Positions 55,307 through 64,000 of a DNA stretch of 64,000 nucleotides are shown piece after piece. A program made the translations under genes and the position numbers. Position 1 is the first letter of the stretch. Every line of letters starts with the position of its first letter. The DNA is taken from the NCBI RefSeq assembly GCF_003724155.1, contig NZ_RJJQ01000022.1:1-64000 (forward strand), given 5' to 3'. The DNA is from Flexivirga caeni (GTDB lineage: Bacteria > Actinomycetota > Actinomycetes > Actinomycetales > Dermatophilaceae). The notes beneath the pieces were generated by a model that searched no databases, was not told the DNA's origin, and was given only the letters and a program-made list of their open reading frames with translations.

Positions 55307-56344
55307 GTGACCCACCCTGATCCACGCGACAGCGACCTGGTGCGCGCCGCCCGCGGCCTGCCGACCTCACGTACTCCGGTCTGGTTCATGCGGCAGGCGG
55401 GCCGGTCCCTGCCCGAATACCGCGAGGTGCGTGCCGACGTGCCGATGCTGCAGGCGTGCCGCACTCCCGAGCTCGTCTGCGAGATCACCATGCAGCCGGT
55501 GCGCCGGCACGGCGTCGACGCGGCGATCTTCTTCAGCGACATCGTGGTGCCGCTGGCTGCTGCGGGTGTCGGTGTGGAGATCAAGGCCGGTGTCGGTCCC
55601 GTGGTCGCGCACCCCGTCCGCACGGCCGCCGACGTCGCAGCCCTGCCGGAACTGGACGCGTCGCAGCTGGACGACGTCGCGCAGTCCGTGCGGTTGCTGA
55701 ACGTGGAGTTGGGCGGCACGCCGCTGATCGGCTTCGCCGGCGCACCGTTCACCCTCGCCAGCTACCTGGTCGAGGGTGGTCCGTCGAAGAACCTCGAGCA
55801 CACCAAGGCACTGATGTATGGCGCGCCCGGGGTATGGGATGCGTTGTGCGCCAAGCTCGCTCGCATATCCGGCACCTTCCTGCGAGTGCAGGCAGAGGCG
55901 GGCGCCAGCGCCATACAGCTCTTCGACTCGTGGGTGGGCGCGCTGCCGCTGACCGATTACCGGCGGTTCGTGCAGCCGCACTCGGCGGTCGCGCTCGCGG
56001 CGGTGGCCGATCTGGACGTCCCACGCATCCATTTCGGTGTCGGCACCGGCGAGCTACTCGCTGCCATGGGAGAAGCCGGTGCGGACGTCGTGGGCGTCGA
56101 CTACCGGGTGTCTCTCGACGAGGCAGCGCGGCGGGTCGGGTCGTCATACAGCCTGCAGGGCAACCTGGACCCGGCGCTGCTCTTCGCGCCCTGGGAACCG
56201 CTCGAGGCGAAAGTGCGCGAGATCCTGGCGGCCGGGAAGGCAGCCCGCGGGCACATCTTCAACCTCGGGCACGGGGTGCTGCCGAGCACGGATCCGGACG
56301 TGCTGACGCGGGTCGTGGAGCTGGTGCATTCGGCGTCGTCGTGA
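55307..56344 (+). CDS. hemE: Uroporphyrinogen decarboxylase
   Basis: A 345-residue TIM-barrel enzyme that removes four acetate carboxyls from uroporphyrinogen III to give coproporphyrinogen III. Signature [17 protein letters not shown] near the N-terminus, [17 protein letters not shown] with the catalytic Asp, and [20 protein letters not shown] start with GGGAGGA 6 nt upstream. Its 3' end overlaps the convergent yczE-like gene by 86 nt. cgoX and chdC follow 3.5 kb downstream, and cpfC is 34 kb upstream. Confidence 0.96.
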   Translation: MTHPDPRDSDLVRAARGLPTSRTPVWFMRQAGRSLPEYREVRADVPMLQACRTPELVCEITMQPVRRHGVDAAIFFSDIVVPLAAAGVGVEIKAGVGPVVAHPVRTAADVAALPELDASQLDDVAQSVRLLNVELGGTPLIGFAGAPFTLASYLVEGGPSKNLEHTKALMYGAPGVWDALCAKLARISGTFLRVQAEAGASAIQLFDSWVGALPLTDYRRFVQPHSAVALAAVADLDVPRIHFGVGTGELLAAMGEAGADVVGVDYRVSLDEAARRVGSSYSLQGNLDPALLFAPWEPLEAKVREILAAGKAARGHIFNLGHGVLPSTDPDVLTRVVELVHSASS

Positions 56345-56984
56345 CCGGCCGGTCGAGCGGCACGACGAGGAAGCGCAGGAAGAATTGCACGAGCGGCCCG
56401 ATCGCCACGGCATAGAGCACCGTCCCGATGCCGACGACGCCGCCGAGCAGCCAGCCGACGACCAGCACGCTGAGCTCGAGCGTGGTGCGGACCAGCCGCA
56501 GGCTGATGCCGGTGCGGCGGTGGAGGCCGGTCATCAGCCCGTCGCGCGGCCCCGGGCCGAGCTGGCTGCCGATGTAGAGTGCACCGCCGATCCCGTTGAT
56601 CACCAACGCGATCGGCAGCATCGCGATGCGCAGGCCGAGGGCGAGTCCGGTCGGGATCACCGCCAGGAAGACATCGGTGGCGATGCCGATCCAGATCGCG
56701 TTGGCGATGGTGCCGAGACCTGGCCACTGACGCAACGGGATCCACAGCAGCAGCACCGGGACGCTGACCAGGATCACCGTGGTGCCGAAGTCGAGACCGA
56801 GGTGGCGTGCGACGCCGTAGTGCAGCACGTCCCACGGGTCGAGGCCGAGTCCGGCCCGCACGAAGAGCGCCATTGCGAGCCCGTAGAGGCTCAGGCCGGC
56901 GAAGAGCCGGACCAGGCGGCTGGGCAGCTTCCCGGCGCGGACCTGGTCGCGAGGGGAGAGGGATGCGAGGAGCGGTGTCGCCAT
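56259..56984 (-). CDS. yczE: YczE-like membrane protein
   Basis: About 241 residues with five or six TM segments ([76 protein letters not shown]). The [15 protein letters not shown] segment is typical of YczE proteins; function unproven, possibly small-molecule export. It diverges from a MocR/GntR regulator, matching the known yczR-yczE pairing. The last 28 residues are encoded in the region that overlaps hemE on the other strand; the tail is not conserved-looking, so the gene may have been extended by loss of its original stop. Confidence 0.82.
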   Translation of the reverse strand: MATPLLASLSPRDQVRAGKLPSRLVRLFAGLSLYGLAMALFVRAGLGLDPWDVLHYGVARHLGLDFGTTVILVSVPVLLLWIPLRQWPGLGTIANAIWIGIATDVFLAVIPTGLALGLRIAMLPIALVINGIGGALYIGSQLGPGPRDGLMTGLHRRTGISLRLVRTTLELSVLVVGWLLGGVVGIGTVLYAVAIGPLVQFFLRFLVVPLDRPVTTTPNAPAPRPASARPDPCSAAPRARG

Positions 56985-57003
56985 ACGATCAGCATCGACG
57001 TTC

Positions 57004-57081
57004 AGTGGCCTTGCCGAAAAGAGCCAATCGGCGACGAGTGGTCTGGTCGAGCGGCTCATGGCGCCAGGTGGACTTGTTCGA
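57004..57081. promoter_or_regulatory. Three direct repeats in the yczE/yczR divergent promoter
   Basis: GTGGCCTTGCCGA (57005-57017), GTGGTCTGGTCGA (57038-57050) and GTGGACTTGTTCGA (57068-57081) share GTGGnCTnGnCGA, spaced 33 and 30 bp apart, i.e. about three helical turns each. MocR regulators such as GabR and PdxR bind direct repeats, so these are good candidate YczR sites in the 124-bp gap. Confidence 0.6.
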
Positions 57082-57108
57082 AGCAGCCATTGCGCGCAGA
57101 GTGGTGGC

Positions 57109-58512
57109 ATGGACCGACGCATCTCCGCACGCCGCCTCGGCGAACTGCTCGATGACCGGGGAGCCGGGCGCCCGGCATACCAGTGGCTGGCCGACGGCGT
57201 GCGGCAACTCGTCGCCGACGGCCGCCTGCTGCACGACACGCGGCTGCCCAGCGAACGCGAGCTCGTCGGCGAACTGGGTGTCAGCCGGACGACGGTGACC
57301 CGGGCGTATGGCGTCCTCCGCGACCGCGGATTCGCTTCTGCCAGACAGGGTTCCGGCACTGTGGTGCAGGTGCCAGGCGGTCCGGTCGCGGGCGGCGGAG
57401 AGCCGCTCCCGACCGGGCCGGTCCAGCCGATCGACGTCGACGCGATCGACCTGACCTGCTCCGCGCCGCCGGCGGCGCCCGGGCTCGCCAGCGCGTATGC
57501 GCGCGCCGTCGAGCGGATGCCGTCCTTCGTCGCGGGTGCCGGCTACTTTCCGCTCGGGATCAGCGAGTTGCGCGAGGCGATCGCCGACCGCTTCGTGGCG
57601 CGTGGAGTGCCGACCGATCCCGACCAGGTGATCGTCACGACCGGGGCGCTCGCGGCGCTTGCCGCGGTGTTCCGTGCGGTGCTGCGCCGTGGCGACCCGG
57701 TGGTGGTCGAGAGCCCGACCTACCCGAACGCGCTCAGCACGCTCCAGCACGCCGGTGCGCGCGTTGTCGGTGCGCCGCTCATACCTGCTGATCGCGACGA
57801 AGTGACCGCGGTGCACCGGCGGGTCGGTGCTCGAATGATGCTGGCGATGCCGGACTTTCACAATCCGACCGGTTTGGTCTGGTCGGAGTCGGACCGTGAC
57901 CGCGTTGCCCGCGTATGGCGCGAGGCCGGTGCCATCGGACTGGTCGACGAGACGATGAGCGAAACCTGGCTGGACGCGGAGCCGGACGTCCGGCCGATGG
58001 CTGCCCATGCGCCCGACTGCGTGACCGTGGGGAGTGCCTCCAAGACCCTCTGGGGCGGTCTGCGGATCGGCTGGATCCGCGCGCCGCACGCGCTGATCGG
58101 TGCGATCGCACGGGCGCGCACCAGTCTCGATCTGGGCGCGCCGGTGCTCGAACAGCTCGTCGTGGCAGACCAATTGGAGCGTGGCGGTGGTCTGTCTGCC
58201 GAGTCCCGCCGTCGCCTCATCGCAGCGCGTGCCGCGTTGCTTCGGCTCGGCGAGCGGTGTCCCGGCTGGGAGGTCGACACACCATCCGGCGGACTGAATC
58301 TGTGGTGGCGGTTGCCGCAGCCGCGATCGACCGCGCTCGTTGCGGTGGCGGAGCGGCACGGCGTGCTGCTCGCCCCGGGGTCGCTCTTCGCGGTCGACGG
58401 GGCGGGACTCGAGGCGCGGGTGCGCACGCCATACGCTGTGGACGAGCTTGTCGCTGCCGAGGCGGTCGATCGCATCGCGGCCGCGTGGGCGCAGGTGTCC
58501 TCGGCGCAGTGA
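57109..58512 (+). CDS. yczR: MocR-type PLP-dependent transcriptional regulator (YczR-like)
   Basis: About 467 residues. A GntR-type winged helix at the N-terminus (LADGVRQLVADGRLLHDTRLPSERELVGELGVSRTTVTRAYGVL) is linked to a class I aminotransferase fold with the PLP lysine in VGSASKTLWGGLRIGWI, plus DFHNPTGLVW. The Pro of the usual PGLRxG is Gly here (GGLRIG). ATG 57109 is preferred; an upstream ATG (57058) lies between the proposed operator repeats. It is divergent from yczE, its probable target. Confidence 0.87.
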   Translation: MDRRISARRLGELLDDRGAGRPAYQWLADGVRQLVADGRLLHDTRLPSERELVGELGVSRTTVTRAYGVLRDRGFASARQGSGTVVQVPGGPVAGGGEPLPTGPVQPIDVDAIDLTCSAPPAAPGLASAYARAVERMPSFVAGAGYFPLGISELREAIADRFVARGVPTDPDQVIVTTGALAALAAVFRAVLRRGDPVVVESPTYPNALSTLQHAGARVVGAPLIPADRDEVTAVHRRVGARMMLAMPDFHNPTGLVWSESDRDRVARVWREAGAIGLVDETMSETWLDAEPDVRPMAAHAPDCVTVGSASKTLWGGLRIGWIRAPHALIGAIARARTSLDLGAPVLEQLVVADQLERGGGLSAESRRRLIAARAALLRLGERCPGWEVDTPSGGLNLWWRLPQPRSTALVAVAERHGVLLAPGSLFAVDGAGLEARVRTPYAVDELVAAEAVDRIAAAWAQVSSAQ

Positions 58513-58625
58513 TCGTCTGCAGGACGTCAGCTGAGCTTCAATTCTGTGTAAACATTTGTCATTAAAACTTTCGGCGCGTGGGTGATTTCCGCAAATCTGT
58601 CAGGAGGACGACGAAAGGAACCCCC

Positions 58626-59237
58626 ATGAAGTCAGCTCAGATCGACCGGCGAACCCTGTTGAAGGGTGGCCTTGCTGGAGCGGGCGCCCTTGCGCTCGGC
58701 GGCCTTGCCGCACCGGCCGCACACGCCGCGGACTGGAAGGTGCTGCCGTTCACCTATCAGGCGCAGCAAACGGGCTACTGGTGCGGGCCGACCGCGACGG
58801 CAATTGCCTTGTCCTGCCGTGGGATCACCGTCAGTCAGCAGGAGATGGCGAACGAACTCGGCACGACAGTTGACGGCACCAACTGGATCGGCCAGGTCAC
58901 CTCCGTGCTCGACAACTACGTCGGCTGGTATCAGACCAAGGAGATGCCGAACGACCCTCCCACCCAGGCCCAGAAGGACCTGCTGTGGCAGGACATCACC
59001 TTCAACGTCGATCACGGCTACGCACTGGTGGCAAACATCGTTGCGCCGCCGGGGAATCAACCGCCTGGCTACCCGTCCGACCAGACGATCTACCACTACT
59101 TCACCGTCGTCGGCTACAACCCCGACCTGATGCAGGCCTACATCGCCGACCCCGCGGACTTCAGCGGCAACCAGACCTATTGGCTGTCCTTCGACCAGCT
59201 GGCGTCGCTCATTCCGCCGAAGGGGTATTCCGCCTGA
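58626..59237 (+). CDS. Small secreted C39-like peptidase domain protein
   Basis: About 203 residues with a clear Tat signal (DRRTLLKGGLAGAGALALGG, cleavage after AHA). The mature protein is a C39_2 papain-like domain: TGYWCGPTATAIALSCRG (catalytic Cys), IYHYFTVVGYNP (His), YIADPADFSG (Asp). A likely extracellular cysteine protease or bacteriocin-type hydrolase, substrate unknown. AAGGA lies 6 nt before ATG 58626. The 113-bp gap upstream is AT-richer than the rest. A strong hairpin (59266-59295) follows 28 nt after its stop. Confidence 0.85.
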   Translation: MKSAQIDRRTLLKGGLAGAGALALGGLAAPAAHAADWKVLPFTYQAQQTGYWCGPTATAIALSCRGITVSQQEMANELGTTVDGTNWIGQVTSVLDNYVGWYQTKEMPNDPPTQAQKDLLWQDITFNVDHGYALVANIVAPPGNQPPGYPSDQTIYHYFTVVGYNPDLMQAYIADPADFSGNQTYWLSFDQLASLIPPKGYSA

Positions 59238-59265
59238 TTGTCGGACCCTCGACCTACCGTAAGAG

Positions 59266-59295
59266 GACCGTCGCCGCACTGCTGCGGTGGCGGTC
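59266..59295 (+). terminator. Terminator after the small C39-like gene
   Basis: GACCGTCGCCGCA (59266-59278) pairs over 13 positions (two G.U) with TGCGGTGGCGGTC (59283-59295) around CTGC and is followed by TCTCTC. It ends 21 nt before the next start codon, so it separates the C39-like gene from the VOC gene. Confidence 0.75.
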
Positions 59296-59316
59296 TCTCT
59301 CATCAGGAGGAGCGTC

Positions 59317-59778
59317 ATGGCGCGGGAGTTCCAAGTTACGTTCGATGCCGCAGACCCGGAAGCGTTGTCGGTGTTCTGGCGAGACGCGTTGGGCTATGTC
59401 CATCCGGCCCCTCCGGGCGTTGACCTGCCGCCCTGCGGCGATCCCCTGGCAGCCTGGGACGAGTTCCTCGACCGGCTGGGTGTGCCCGAGGCTGAACGCA
59501 ATTCGTCATCCGCGGTGGAAGACCCCGATGGCCGCGGGCCGCGCATCTACTTCCAGCGGGTGCCGGAAGCCAAGAGCGGGAAGAACCGGGTGCACCTGGA
59601 CCTGCGTGCGGCGCCCGGCGTGCAGGGTGAGGAGCGGATGATGGCACTCGAGGCCGAGTGCGCGCGCCTGGTCGGGCTGGGTGCGAGCCGGTTGCGCCGA
59701 TCGGAGCCTGCACCACCGATGTCACACGGATTCATCGTGATGGCCGATCCGGAGGGCAATGAGTTCTGCCTGGACTGA
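59317..59778 (+). CDS. VOC superfamily (glyoxalase-like) protein
   Basis: About 153 residues of the vicinal-oxygen-chelate fold, closest to the glyoxalase-like domain found in many actinobacterial proteins: FQVTFDAADPEALSVFWRDALGY, IYFQRVPEAKSGKNRVHLDL, and the C-terminal GFIVMADPEGNEFCLD with a metal-ligand Glu. Function unknown; may be a dioxygenase, epimerase or resistance protein. AGGAGG 6 nt before ATG 59317. cgoX follows after 19 nt. Confidence 0.85.
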   Translation: MAREFQVTFDAADPEALSVFWRDALGYVHPAPPGVDLPPCGDPLAAWDEFLDRLGVPEAERNSSSAVEDPDGRGPRIYFQRVPEAKSGKNRVHLDLRAAPGVQGEERMMALEAECARLVGLGASRLRRSEPAPPMSHGFIVMADPEGNEFCLD

Positions 59779-59797
59779 GACTGTCAGGCTTGGGGAC

Positions 59798-61183
59798 ATG
59801 GCACGCATCGTCATCGTGGGGGCAGGCATCAGCGGGCTGGCGGCTGCGCTGGAGGCGTCGGCGTCGCAGCACGAGGTAGTCCTCCTGGAGGGTTCGCCTC
59901 AGGTCGGCGGGAAGCTGCGACTGGCGACCATCGCCGGGCAGCAGGTCGATGTCGGCGCGGAGTCGATGCTCGCGAGACGGCCCGAAGCACTGGACCTGCT
60001 CGCCGACCTCGACGTCCAGCCGGTGCACCCGGCCGCAGTTTCCGCGTCCTTGTGGACCGGGGGTGCGCTGCAGCCGATGCCGCGCGGCACCGTGATGGGA
60101 GTGCCCGCGGACCCGGCTGCCTTGCGGCAGGTGCTGACCGAAGCCGAGGTCGAACGAGCTCACGACGAGCGGAAAGTCGTTGTCGCTGAAGACGTCTCGA
60201 TCGGTGACCTGGTGGAGGAAGCAGTCGGTCCGGCCGTCGTGGACCGCCTGGTCGAGCCGCTGCTCGGGGGTGTGTATGCCGGCCACGCGCGCCGTCTGTC
60301 GGCGGCCGTGACGGTGCCCGCTCTCTTCGCGGCAGCGCAGCGTGGCGAGTTGCTGACCGAGGCAGTCCGGCGCAGCACCGTGCGCACGGCACCCACGGAG
60401 GCGCCCGCAGAGCCGGTGTTTGCGGGCTTGCGCGGCGGCGTCGGCTCGTTGCCAGGGCACGTGGTTCGGCTACTGGTGGACCGGGGAGTGACAGTGCGCA
60501 CCGGTGCGACGGTCCGGGAGTTGAGCCGCGCGTCCGCAGGCTGGACGGTCACGATCGGCGAGACGCGGTCGCCAGAGGTGATCGGCGCGGACGCGGTGGT
60601 GCTGGCCACGCCCGCGCGGGCGACCGCCCGCTTGCTCGCGTCGCTCGCTCCCGTCGCCGCCGCTGGACTCGGGGACATCGATTACGCGTCGATGGCGATT
60701 GTTACCTATGCCTTCAAGCGCTCCGAATCCTCAGTGTTTGCAGGTAGTTCCGGCTTCCTCGTTCCACCGGCCGATGGCCGCGGCATCAAGGCGTCGACCT
60801 TCAGCAGCACGAAATGGCCGTGGCTGGCCGAAGCCGCGCCCGCGCTCACCTTCGTCCGGGTGTCGATCGGCCGGCAGGGGGAGGAGGCGGATCTGCAGCG
60901 TAGCGATGCCGAACTGGCCGCGACCGGCATGCGTGAGTTGCGTGCCGCACTCGGCGCGGTAGTGCCGCGTCCGGTCGCCGCGCAGGTGCAGCGGTGGGGC
61001 GGCGCGCTCCCGCAGTATGCCGTCGGGCATCTCGACCGGATTGCCGTGGTGCGCGCAGCGGTGGCGGAGCTTCCCGGTGTCGAGGTCGCGGGGGCGGCAT
61101 ATGACGGGGTCGGCATCCCGGCCTGCATCGGCAGCGGCCGCGCGGCGGCTGAGCGCGTGCTCACCCGGCTCGCGGCAGGTTGA
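59798..61183 (+). CDS. cgoX: Coproporphyrinogen III oxidase (FAD)
   Basis: About 461 residues. The FAD-binding N-terminus [20 protein letters not shown] and the C-terminal [29 protein letters not shown] mark the HemY/CgoX family. In actinobacteria the enzyme oxidises coproporphyrinogen III to coproporphyrin III, the step before CpfC. It was formerly called protoporphyrinogen oxidase (hemY). ATG 59798 has GGGG close by. chdC starts 23 nt after its stop; hemE is 3.5 kb upstream. Confidence 0.92.
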   Translation: MARIVIVGAGISGLAAALEASASQHEVVLLEGSPQVGGKLRLATIAGQQVDVGAESMLARRPEALDLLADLDVQPVHPAAVSASLWTGGALQPMPRGTVMGVPADPAALRQVLTEAEVERAHDERKVVVAEDVSIGDLVEEAVGPAVVDRLVEPLLGGVYAGHARRLSAAVTVPALFAAAQRGELLTEAVRRSTVRTAPTEAPAEPVFAGLRGGVGSLPGHVVRLLVDRGVTVRTGATVRELSRASAGWTVTIGETRSPEVIGADAVVLATPARATARLLASLAPVAAAGLGDIDYASMAIVTYAFKRSESSVFAGSSGFLVPPADGRGIKASTFSSTKWPWLAEAAPALTFVRVSIGRQGEEADLQRSDAELAATGMRELRAALGAVVPRPVAAQVQRWGGALPQYAVGHLDRIAVVRAAVAELPGVEVAGAAYDGVGIPACIGSGRAAAERVLTRLAAG

Positions 61184-61206
61184 TGTGTGCGGGAGAGAAT
61201 AGGACC

Positions 61207-61920
61207 ATGACTGACGACCAGCGACTGCGTCCCGGTGCCCGAGTGATCAACGAGATCAACGAAACCGTCCGCTACACGATGTATTCGGTGTTCAAGGCGA
61301 CCCGCCCGATGCCGGAAGATCGCGAGGAGGCCGTCGCGGAGGTCGAGCGTTCCTTCAAGGAACTGGAGTCCCAGGACGTTGTCGTGCGTGGGACGTATGA
61401 CGTCGGCGGGCTGCGCGCCGACGCGGACCTGCTCATCTGGTGGCATGCGCCGGAGATCGAGCCGCTGCAGGCGGCATACCACCGCTTCCAGACGACGGCA
61501 CTCGGCCGTAGCTTCGACGCGATCTGGTCCAACGCGGCGGTGCACCGGCCGGCGGAGTTCAACAAGTCGCACGTTCCGGACTTCCTGGTAGACCCGGAGC
61601 CGAAGAACTACCTGTGCCTCTACCCGTTCGTGCGGTCCTACGACTGGTACCTCCTGCCCGACCAGGAGCGCCGCACGATGCTGAAGGACCACGGTCTCGC
61701 CGCCCGCGACTACCCGGACGTGCGTGCCAACACCGTCCCCGCGTTCGCGCTCGGCGACTACGAGTGGCTGCTCGCCTTCGAGGCGAACGAACTACACCGC
61801 ATCGTCGACCTGATGCGTGACCTGCGGGCGACCGAGGCGCGCCGCCACGTGCGTGAGGAGACGCCGTTCTTCACCGGCCCGTTGACACCCATTGCCGACC
61901 TGGCCGCCCGGTTGCGCTGA
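61207..61920 (+). CDS. chdC: Coproheme decarboxylase
   Basis: About 237 residues of the actinobacterial HemQ/ChdC family. It decarboxylates two propionates of coproheme with H2O2 to give heme b, the final step of the coproporphyrin pathway. Conserved: [64 protein letters not shown], including the catalytic Tyr (about 135) and the heme-ligand His (about 158). ATG 61207 is taken; ATG 61180 overlaps the cgoX stop and has no better site. cgoX and chdC form an operon. Confidence 0.94.
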   Translation: MTDDQRLRPGARVINEINETVRYTMYSVFKATRPMPEDREEAVAEVERSFKELESQDVVVRGTYDVGGLRADADLLIWWHAPEIEPLQAAYHRFQTTALGRSFDAIWSNAAVHRPAEFNKSHVPDFLVDPEPKNYLCLYPFVRSYDWYLLPDQERRTMLKDHGLAARDYPDVRANTVPAFALGDYEWLLAFEANELHRIVDLMRDLRATEARRHVREETPFFTGPLTPIADLAARLR

Positions 61921-61991
61921 GCCGCCCAGCGCGGCGCGCTCTCGTCGTACGCAACCTTCGACGGTCGAGGTGTGCGTCGCGTATGGCGCCG

Positions 61992-63173
61992 CTACGTCCT
62001 CCTTGATCGCGCACGTCCGACGGCGAGGACATCCAGCGCGGCAGTTGCTGCCGCGACGAGGATCGGGGTTCGCGGCGACACGGTGTAGAGCGCACCTGCC
62101 GTCGCCGAACCGGCCGCGGTGCCCAGGTTGGTCGCGGTGAGGATCCAGGTGCTCGCCTCGGTCCGACGGTCGGCCGGCACGGCGTCATCGGCTGCGACAT
62201 ACGCCAGCACCCACAGCGGTGCGCCGGCCGCGCCGAGGCAGGCGAGCACGGTCAACTGGGCCGCGCCCGGGTGGAGTGGTGCGGCGACCAGGCCGAGTGC
62301 ACACCAGCCGAGAAGCAGCAGCATTGCGGGCCGATGCCATGCCGCGTGGGGATGCAGTCGTCCCCAGCCGAGACCGCCGAGCACGGCGCCGACCGCGATC
62401 GCGGCTTCCGCGATACCTGCGTAACCGGGCCGATGGGTCGCCTTCGCGACCGCGGCTACCCCGGTCACCAGGAGTGATCCGGCCAGGCCGAAGAGCGTCA
62501 TCATGGGCACGATGTCCCAGAGCAGGCGCTGCCGCAGCGCGGCATGGCTGTGAGTCGAACCTTGGTGCGATTGCTGGCGTTTCGCGTGCGGGGATCGGGC
62601 CAGGGCGTAGCAACTGAGCGTGATGAGAGTCGCCGGTGCGATCAGGCCGTGCCAGGCGGGACCCCAGGCGAGGACGAGGCCGGACAGGACCGGGCCGATG
62701 AGCCACAGGGCTTCTTCGGTCACGGTGTCCAGCGAGAAGGCCAGCTGCAGCCGGTCGGGCGCGAGCAACCGCCATTGAGTGCGCATGCTCGGCCCCAGCG
62801 GTGGTGCAACCAGGCCGACGAGGGCGGCGAGTATGACCCAGACGCCGAGGGATCCGGTGCCGCGCGCAGCGGCAAGTGCAGCTGCGACGAGCACGACAGC
62901 AACGAGCGCGCCGAGGACCGGAAGGAGGCGCCGCTGGCTGTAGCGGTCGATGAGACGGGACTTGAGCGGCATCGCGAACGACGAGAGCCCGTACGCCGAC
63001 ATCGCGAGCGCTGCGACGGGAAATGAACCGGTTGATTGAACGACGGTGAACAGGAAGAGCAACGGCAGCATCGCATAGCCGCCTCGTCCCGCCGCAGACC
63101 ACGCGAAAATGCGCAAGGTCCCGGGGCTGGCGAGGAGGGAGCGATAACTGCCGGCACGGGAAGTGCCGGACAT
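61992..63173 (-). CDS. MFS transporter
   Basis: A 393-residue major facilitator protein with about 12 TM segments, for example YAMLPLLFLFTVVQSTGSFPVAALAMSAYG and the loop SRLIDRYSQRRLLP (MFS motif A-like). Probable drug or metabolite efflux; no substrate can be named. It faces chdC convergently with 71 bp between. 238 bp separate its start from msrB; that gap holds no gene. Confidence 0.83.
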   Translation of the reverse strand: MSGTSRAGSYRSLLASPGTLRIFAWSAAGRGGYAMLPLLFLFTVVQSTGSFPVAALAMSAYGLSSFAMPLKSRLIDRYSQRRLLPVLGALVAVVLVAAALAAARGTGSLGVWVILAALVGLVAPPLGPSMRTQWRLLAPDRLQLAFSLDTVTEEALWLIGPVLSGLVLAWGPAWHGLIAPATLITLSCYALARSPHAKRQQSHQGSTHSHAALRQRLLWDIVPMMTLFGLAGSLLVTGVAAVAKATHRPGYAGIAEAAIAVGAVLGGLGWGRLHPHAAWHRPAMLLLLGWCALGLVAAPLHPGAAQLTVLACLGAAGAPLWVLAYVAADDAVPADRRTEASTWILTATNLGTAAGSATAGALYTVSPRTPILVAAATAALDVLAVGRARSRRT

Positions 63174-63388
63174 GAAGGAATCTCCGCAGGTGTGCGTGGC
63201 GCCGCACGAGACGGTGCCAAAGGAGGGTGGACAACGAAAATCGCCAGGTTCGGTGACCCGGCGATCCGTCGGCCGTTTAGTGCGGAGAAGTCATGATCGC
63301 GAGGGTAGCGCGTTCGGCATACCCGAGGAGGGCGCGCCGCTCCCGAGTAGACAGAACGCGCGCTTGGCATACTCGAAAGTCGCGGCGG

Positions 63389-63408
63389 TGCCCAACCCCC
63401 CCCGGGCA
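63389..63408. terminator. Short hairpin with C8 tract downstream of msrB
   Basis: TGCCC (63389-63393) and GGGCA (63404-63408) flank a loop with an 8-bp C homopolymer (63396-63403), just after the msrB stop. It could be a weak terminator for msrB. The homopolymer is also a plausible sequencing or replication-slippage spot. Confidence 0.35.
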
Positions 63409-63411
63409 GCC

Positions 63412-63831
63412 TCAGGCCTGTTTCGGTTCTAGGCTGAGCGACACCGAGTTGATGCAGTAACGCTGGTCGGTGGGAGTCGGGTAACCCTCGCCGTCGAAGA
63501 CGTGGCCGAGGTGCGATCCGCACCGGGCACAACGGACTTCGGTGCGCACCATGCCCATCGAACGGTCCTGGATCAGCTCCACGTTGTCGTCCGCGGAGGG
63601 CGCGTAGAACGACGGCCAGCCGCAGTGGCTGTGAAACTTCGTGGCGCTGCGGAACAACTCGGCGCCGCACGCGCGACACGAGTAGACGCCCTCGGTCTCG
63701 GTGTCGGTGTATTCCCCGGTGAACGGGCGCTCGGTCGCGGCCTCGCGCAGCACGGCGTATTCCGCGGGGGACAGTTGCGCGCGCCACTCCTCGTCGGACT
63801 TGCTCACCTGGTATGTCGGCTGGTCGGTCAC
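63412..63831 (-). CDS. msrB: Peptide-methionine (R)-S-oxide reductase
   Basis: About 139 residues. Reduces methionine-R-sulfoxide in proteins. Two CxxC zinc motifs (YSCRACGAELF and VRCARCGSHLGH), the substrate-binding FHSHCGWPSFY and the catalytic Cys in RYCINSVSL are all present. GTG 63831 is preferred over ATG 63861: AAAGGA stands 7 nt upstream and the next residues begin the family N-terminus. It is near chdC as in M. tuberculosis (Rv2674, from memory). Confidence 0.92.
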   Translation of the reverse strand: MTDQPTYQVSKSDEEWRAQLSPAEYAVLREAATERPFTGEYTDTETEGVYSCRACGAELFRSATKFHSHCGWPSFYAPSADDNVELIQDRSMGMVRTEVRCARCGSHLGHVFDGEGYPTPTDQRYCINSVSLSLEPKQA

Positions 63832-63866
63832 GTCGTGGTCCTTTCTGGATGCCTTCGTCATACCAA

Positions 63867-63915
63867 CAACGCGGCGCCGCCGGACGTTCCCGTCCGACGA
63901 CGCCGCGCAGTTGCA
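63867..63915 (-). terminator. Hairpin between the nuclease and msrB genes
   Basis: CAAC and GCGGCG...GGACG pair with CGTCC...CGCCGC and GTTG around TTCC (63871-63902 core), with two C.A mismatches. It lies just downstream of the leftward nuclease stop and upstream of msrB, so it should end the nuclease transcript. Confidence 0.65.
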
Positions 63916-63926
63916 GTGTCGCTGAC

Positions 63927-64000
63927 TCAGTGCACCTCCACCTTCACCAGCTGCGGGTCGTGATCCGAGTCCTGGTCGTAGAACTGCGAGTTCGTGTGCA
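63927..64000 (-). CDS. C-terminus of a secreted endonuclease/exonuclease/phosphatase family protein (partial)
   Basis: Only the last 23 codons are in the window: HTNSQFYDQDSDHDPQLVKV then EVH and TGA. The SDHDP motif is the catalytic Asp-His end of the EEP nuclease family (DNase I-like), and the sequence around it resembles ExeM/NucH extracellular nucleases. The rest of the gene is off the right edge, so the product name is provisional. Confidence 0.6.
   Translation of the reverse strand, partial: HTNSQFYDQDSDHDPQLVKVEVH

Overview
The window is a high-GC stretch of an actinobacterial chromosome, most likely from a Micrococcales member; family level (Dermacoccaceae or Intrasporangiaceae-like) is only a guess. 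The clues are GTG/ATG starts with GC-ending codons, actinobacteria-restricted families (sepH, DUF3000, DUF3710, DUF4193, DUF5998), a coproporphyrin-dependent heme pathway (cpfC, cgoX, chdC), apparently leaderless genes with a TANNNT box 6-8 nt before the start codon, and CeoB/CeoC-type K+ regulators. Almost all of it is coding. I see no tRNA, rRNA, CRISPR array, prophage or intact insertion sequence.

Layout. 0.2-5.2 kb: ATP-grasp enzyme, nucleotidyltransferase, a zinc-type CDF exporter with its ArsR repressor, a Nudix hydrolase, a PASTA remnant and an aminoglycoside-phosphotransferase-like kinase. 5.2-10.3 kb: topoisomerase IV subunit A, an LLM flavin oxidoreductase, an FMN alpha-hydroxy-acid dehydrogenase and a nitroreductase. 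10.4-12.4 kb: an ECF-type sigma factor overlapping a one-TM protein with extracytoplasmic Asp-box repeats. 12.4-19.4 kb: a GNAT/acyl-CoA-synthetase fusion, DUF5998, a phosphodiesterase, thymidine kinase and an MFS protein. 19.4-29.8 kb: sepH, cpfC, inositol monophosphatase, DUF4193, dut, DUF3710, an OB-fold protein, the K+ regulator genes ceoC/ceoB divergent from a KimA-like transporter, and a TrmA-family RNA methyltransferase.

29.8-35.4 kb is the plastic part. It holds a Uma2 nuclease, a frameshifted Abi_2 gene, a fused remnant ending in a GIY-YIG-like tail, a secreted-protein gene with an in-frame amber stop, then intact acnA behind a perfect 20-bp palindrome, a strong terminator, and a 54-codon MazF/PemK tail. 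35.4-39.6 kb: a secreted C39-like protease and a TPP-riboswitch-controlled thiamine-precursor ECF transporter (ykoEDC). 39.7-44.9 kb: dxs, a kinase, an unrecognised 188-aa gene bracketed by two copies of a palindromic repeat, a methyltransferase and a lipoprotein deacetylase. 45.1-52.4 kb: DEAD helicase, GDPD, an XRE-MurA fusion and fadBA. 52.4-64 kb: rnd, DUF3000, a DMT transporter, hemE, the yczE/yczR divergon, a second C39-like protein, a VOC protein, cgoX, chdC, an MFS protein, msrB and the tail of an extracellular nuclease.

From memory, the order suhB-DUF4193-dut-DUF3710-OB-ceoC/ceoB-permease-TrmA ... dxs ... rnd-DUF3000-hemE-cgoX-chdC-msrB parallels the Rv2701c-Rv2674 block of Mycobacterium tuberculosis. 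That makes this an old conserved backbone with younger insertions. The clearest new signals are a genome-signature motif (GTATG/CATAC) that forces rare ATA codons, the paired palindromic repeats that encode protein C-termini, the XRE-MurA autoregulatory layout, the three direct repeats of the yczE/yczR divergon, and the layered gene remnants around acnA.
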